NCBI GenBank assembly: GCA_004298325.1
Contig: SCUF01000187.1
Span: forward strand, 1 to 57,661
Origin: Betaproteobacteria bacterium
GTDB taxonomy: Bacteria; Pseudomonadota; Gammaproteobacteria; Burkholderiales; SG8-39
Direction: 5' to 3'
DNA: 57,661 nt
The notes under the pieces were generated by a model, which saw only the letters and a list, made by a program, of their open reading frames with translations, was not told the origin of the DNA and ran no database searches. Both the position numbers and the translations under genes were made by a program. Shown here in pieces: positions 54,543 through 57,661 of this stretch (positions are counted from its first letter, which is position 1; each line of letters begins with the position of its first letter).

Positions 54543-54710
54543 ATGCCGATCAAGCTCTTCGCCGGACTCGTCGCCGTGGTGCTGATGGTGTCCTTCCTGA
54601 GCCCGGTGGTATACAAGCTGAAGGACGTCGCGCTCGGCATCGTCATCGCGATCGGCATCGTCCTGATGCTGGTCGATCTCTGGGAATCGCTGCAGTCGAA
54701 GGAAGACTGA
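54543..54710 (+). CDS. Small (55 aa) two-TM membrane protein
   Basis: MPIKLFAGLVAVVLMVSFLSPVVYKLKDVALGIVIAIGIVLMLVDLWESLQSKED; below the ORF-track length cut-off. Confidence 0.6.
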   Translation: MPIKLFAGLVAVVLMVSFLSPVVYKLKDVALGIVIAIGIVLMLVDLWESLQSKED

Positions 54711-54747
54711 GGGCGCGCCGCAGCCGGCGCCCGGGTGGCCGGCACGG

Positions 54748-55710
54748 CTAGCGGCTCTGGGAGTTCGCCTGCGCTGCCGGTTGCGCCGACAGCGAATAGC
54801 AGGCGCGGCGCATCCGGTCCAGCTCGTCATTCTGGATGGCCGCGCGCAGGAAACGCATCGTCGTCTCGATCTCCACGCGGTACAGATTGGCGCCGCCGAA
54901 ATGCGCCTCGGCGTAGCGCTCCACGCCGCCGAGCTTGCCTTCGATGCGCTTGCGCGCCACGTTGTCGTAGTAGTCCGGCGTCTTCAGCACCACGTCGCTG
55001 GGCGAACGGTAGTTCACCACCTCGCGGCCGTTGAGCAGCGTTTCGCGCGCGAGGCCGCCCCAGACGAACTCCTGGTAGAGAAAATCGCGGCATTTCTCGA
55101 GATAGGTGCGGTCGGCCATCTGCGCGATCAGGTCGGCGGTGCCGACGATGCAGCCGAGCACGTGATCGCGCGGGTCCTCCACCGCGAGCTCATCGATGTC
55201 GATTTCGTAGCCGGTGAAGTGCACCAGCCTGGCGGCCACCAGCGCCTCGGCAGCGAAGCCGAGGCGCGGCAGGTAGTCGAGCAGGAAATCGGCGCTGCGG
55301 CTGACGTGCACCTTGGTGAACACGGCGCCGTTTTCGACCTGGCTTTCGGCCTTGCGCTTCAGGTAGCCCGAATCGTGCAGCAGCGCGATGATGACGCCGA
55401 GCATGGCGCGCCGCGGCCCGAGGCGTGCGCTCTCCGGCTGCGTGCGGTCGTGACCGTCGATCAGTCGCGCCGTCGCCAGTGCGGCGTCCAGGGTGTGGCG
55501 CAGGTCGTGGTAGAGCGTGTCGCAGACGAGGTAGCCGGGATAGGTGCCGCTAAACAGGGCCTTGATGTCCTCGAAGGCGCTCGTCAGCTTGCCAAAATCC
55601 GCCCCCGGATAGCGCGACGCGAACAGCCGCACCACCGCACTGCCAACGAGGTCCGCATCCTCGACGTTGACGCGGTTGGAAACGTCATTCTGGGTGAGTC
55701 GGCCCTGCAT
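54748..55710 (-). CDS. HD-domain phosphohydrolase-like protein
   Basis: DTLYHDLRHTLDAALATARLIDGHD...MLGVIIALLHDSGYLK; SD GGAGG 7 nt before ATG. Confidence 0.75.
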   Translation of the reverse strand: MQGRLTQNDVSNRVNVEDADLVGSAVVRLFASRYPGADFGKLTSAFEDIKALFSGTYPGYLVCDTLYHDLRHTLDAALATARLIDGHDRTQPESARLGPRRAMLGVIIALLHDSGYLKRKAESQVENGAVFTKVHVSRSADFLLDYLPRLGFAAEALVAARLVHFTGYEIDIDELAVEDPRDHVLGCIVGTADLIAQMADRTYLEKCRDFLYQEFVWGGLARETLLNGREVVNYRSPSDVVLKTPDYYDNVARKRIEGKLGGVERYAEAHFGGANLYRVEIETTMRFLRAAIQNDELDRMRRACYSLSAQPAAQANSQSR

Positions 55711-55805
55711 TGCAGAGCCTCCGGAGGGGTGGGGAAGTTGGGACATTCTCGCCACCCGGATCCCGCTTACGCCATGACTTATTTCACTTTTCCAGCCAAT
55801 CTGGA

Positions 55806-56153
55806 AACGGGAGCCGGCCGATAAGCCGGGTTCTGTAGGCAAGTACCCGTGAGGGCCATGCCCTGGCAGCCATTCCTCTGGCCCCGGGGTTACCCTCGGG
55901 GCTCAAGCCACCTACCCGCAAGCTCGGCCGAGCAGGCCTCAGACGCTTGCCTATTTGGTGTTGCTCCGGATGGAGGTTGCCGCGTTTCACCCCCCGGTTT
56001 TGAGGCCGGGGACTCGTCTCTGTGGCCCTGTTCGTCGCCTTCGCGCCGCTTGCGCGGCATTTATGCGCGCCGGGGTGTTACCCCGCATCCTGCCCTGCGG
56101 AGCCCGGACTTTCCTCCACGCCTTGCGGCGCAGCGGCTGCCTGGCCAGCTCCC
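55806..56153 (-). ncRNA. rnpB: RNase P RNA (bacterial type A)
   Basis: Minus strand: GGGAGCTGGCC 5' P1, GGAGGAAAGTCCGGGCTCC, CACAGAGACGAG, CATCCGGAGCAACACCAAATAGGCA, CAGAACCCGGCTTATCGGCCGGCTCCC 3' P1. Confidence 0.95.
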
Positions 56154-56162
56154 GCGCGTATT

Positions 56163-56927
56163 CTACCGCGCTGCAGCACCGGGAGCGCCGCAAACATCCT
56201 TGCGCAGCGGCCGGAAGTAGCGTTCATCGGCATAGAACGCCTCGCACGCTGTCCCCGGGTGCCAGTCCGGGTAGCCGAAGATCGGCAGCGACGCGAGCGC
56301 CTTGGGCGAGCCGCCCGGCGCGTGAAGCCGCAGCCACTCGGCGGCGCTGGCATCGGGGTCGGCGTCGTGGGGCGCGAACATCACCTTGCAGGTGATGCCG
56401 GGCCATGGATGGCGCGACTGATCGAGCACCGCGTGACCCAGCACGACGATCCGGAGCCCGCGCCGCACGCGTTCGCGATGCTCCCAGAACAGTTCCTTCC
56501 AGCGGCAGGCACGCACCATCGCCTCGAGGCCGGCATCGTCGCAGAGCACGATTGCGCCGCCTTCGTCGAAAATCGTCAGCAGGTCGCGCAGCCGCCCCCG
56601 GCGGCCGGATTCGCGCGGCAGTTCGGCTGCGTGCAGCGCATTGATCATTGCCTTGGTGCGCGGAAAGGCGAGCCACGCCAGTGCGTTGAAGAGGTCATGC
56701 CAATTCTGCGCGCGCGTCGAGACCTGCCCCGACTCATGGACGTGGATTTCATAATAGGGACCGGAGGCGGCCGGCGGCACGAAGCGCACCGGCTTGTCGC
56801 TGGCGGTGCGCACGCCGGCTGCTTCAGCCAGCGCGTTGAGCGCTTCGAGCGTCGGCCAGCCGTCCCGAGGCAGCCGGTCCAGCCAGCGCGCTAGCGGGTC
56901 GTAGACGGGGTGGACGCAAGCTTCCAC
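56163..56927 (-). CDS. DUF3025 domain protein
   Basis: [63 protein letters not shown]. Confidence 0.85.
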   Translation of the reverse strand: MEACVHPVYDPLARWLDRLPRDGWPTLEALNALAEAAGVRTASDKPVRFVPPAASGPYYEIHVHESGQVSTRAQNWHDLFNALAWLAFPRTKAMINALHAAELPRESGRRGRLRDLLTIFDEGGAIVLCDDAGLEAMVRACRWKELFWEHRERVRRGLRIVVLGHAVLDQSRHPWPGITCKVMFAPHDADPDASAAEWLRLHAPGGSPKALASLPIFGYPDWHPGTACEAFYADERYFRPLRKDVCGAPGAAAR

Positions 56928-57661
56928 GGCAGGACCTCGCCGGCGCGCAGCGGAACGAGCTCCTCGCCCGGACCGAAGGCGATCACCGCCGGCACCGTCC
57001 AGTCCTCGCGCACCAGGGTGATGGTGTCGCGATTCGGCGGCAGGCCGTAGAACCGGGGTCCGAATCGGCTGGCGAAACCCTCCAGACGGTCGAGCGCCCC
57101 GGCCTCTTCGAACGCAATGGCGTACAACTCGATCGCGGCGTGCGCCGTGTACAGGCCGGCGCAGCCGCAGGCCGCCTCTTTCGCGCTGCGCGCATGCGGC
57201 GCGCTGTCGGTGCCGAGAAAGAACTTGGGATTGCCGGAAATGACCGCTTCCACCAGCGCTTCGCGATGCGCTTCACGCTTGAGCAGCGGCAGGCAATAGT
57301 GGTGCGGCCGGATGCCGCCGAGGAAGAGCGCGTTGCGGTTCAGCAGCAGATGGTGCGCGGTCACCGTCGCGGCGATGTTGGGGCCGGTCACCTCGACGAA
57401 ATGCACCGCGTGGCTGGTGGTGATGTGCTCGAGCACCACCTTGAGCGTCGGATAGCGCGCCACCAGCGGGCCGAGCACGTCCTCGAGGAAGACCTTCTCG
57501 CGATCGAAGATGTCCACTTCGGGGTCGGTCACTTCGCCGTGCACCAGCAGCGGCAGGCCGAGTTCCGCCATGCGCTCGAGAACGCCGAAACAGCGCGAGA
57601 GGCGCGTGACGCCCGCATCCGAATGCGTGGTGGCGCCGGCCGGGTAGAGTTTCACCGCGTG
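56891..57661 (-). CDS. pyrC: Dihydroorotase (5' truncated at window edge)
   Basis: [101 protein letters not shown]. Confidence 0.95.
   Translation of the reverse strand, partial: HAVKLYPAGATTHSDAGVTRLSRCFGVLERMAELGLPLLVHGEVTDPEVDIFDREKVFLEDVLGPLVARYPTLKVVLEHITTSHAVHFVEVTGPNIAATVTAHHLLLNRNALFLGGIRPHHYCLPLLKREAHREALVEAVISGNPKFFLGTDSAPHARSAKEAACGCAGLYTAHAAIELYAIAFEEAGALDRLEGFASRFGPRFYGLPPNRDTITLVREDWTVPAVIAFGPGEELVPLRAGEVLPWKLASTPSTTR

Noticed and set aside
55849-56395. Overlapping short ORFs (123 aa, 146 aa and others)
   Set aside because: They lie over the RNase P RNA gene, whose conserved regions explain the sequence.

Overview
GC-rich chromosomal window, probably from a betaproteobacterium (inferred from gene content and codon style, not proven). 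No mobile element, CRISPR array, rRNA or tRNA was recognised. From left to right it contains: (1) the 5' part of a TRAP permease gene and a TAXI solute-binding gene; (2) an MscS channel, a cation:proton antiporter and a YbdK-type carboxylate-amine ligase; (3) a roughly 33 kb glycogen/trehalose/alpha-glucan island (about 4.3-37.8 kb). The island encodes OtsA, OtsB, TreZ, a MalQ-TreY fusion, a TreS-maltokinase fusion, GlgE, GlgB, GlgA, GlgP, GlgX, two GlgC paralogs, glucokinase, a CUT1-type sugar ABC transporter, a debranching-type glycosidase and a small TM-helix (MscS-related) channel protein. (4) Next come a Ca2+/Na+ antiporter, a lone TerD-like protein, PPK2 and a slipin/NfeD pair; (5) an atypical Mrp/Mbh-type cation antiporter operon with a split MrpA-like part and three ND4/ND5-like subunits; (6) a DctPQM TRAP transporter with an amidase; (7) an HD-domain protein, RNase P RNA (minus strand), a DUF3025 protein and a truncated dihydroorotase. 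The most interesting signals are a trehalose-6-phosphate synthase carrying an N-terminal two-TM/periplasmic-sensor/HAMP-like module, the MalQ-TreY fusion, the channel gene translationally coupled inside the glycogen/trehalose operon, a short coupled leader ORF in front of mscS, and terminator-like hairpins between binding-protein and permease genes in both TRAP loci. All assignments come from reading translated motifs by eye; no database search was run.
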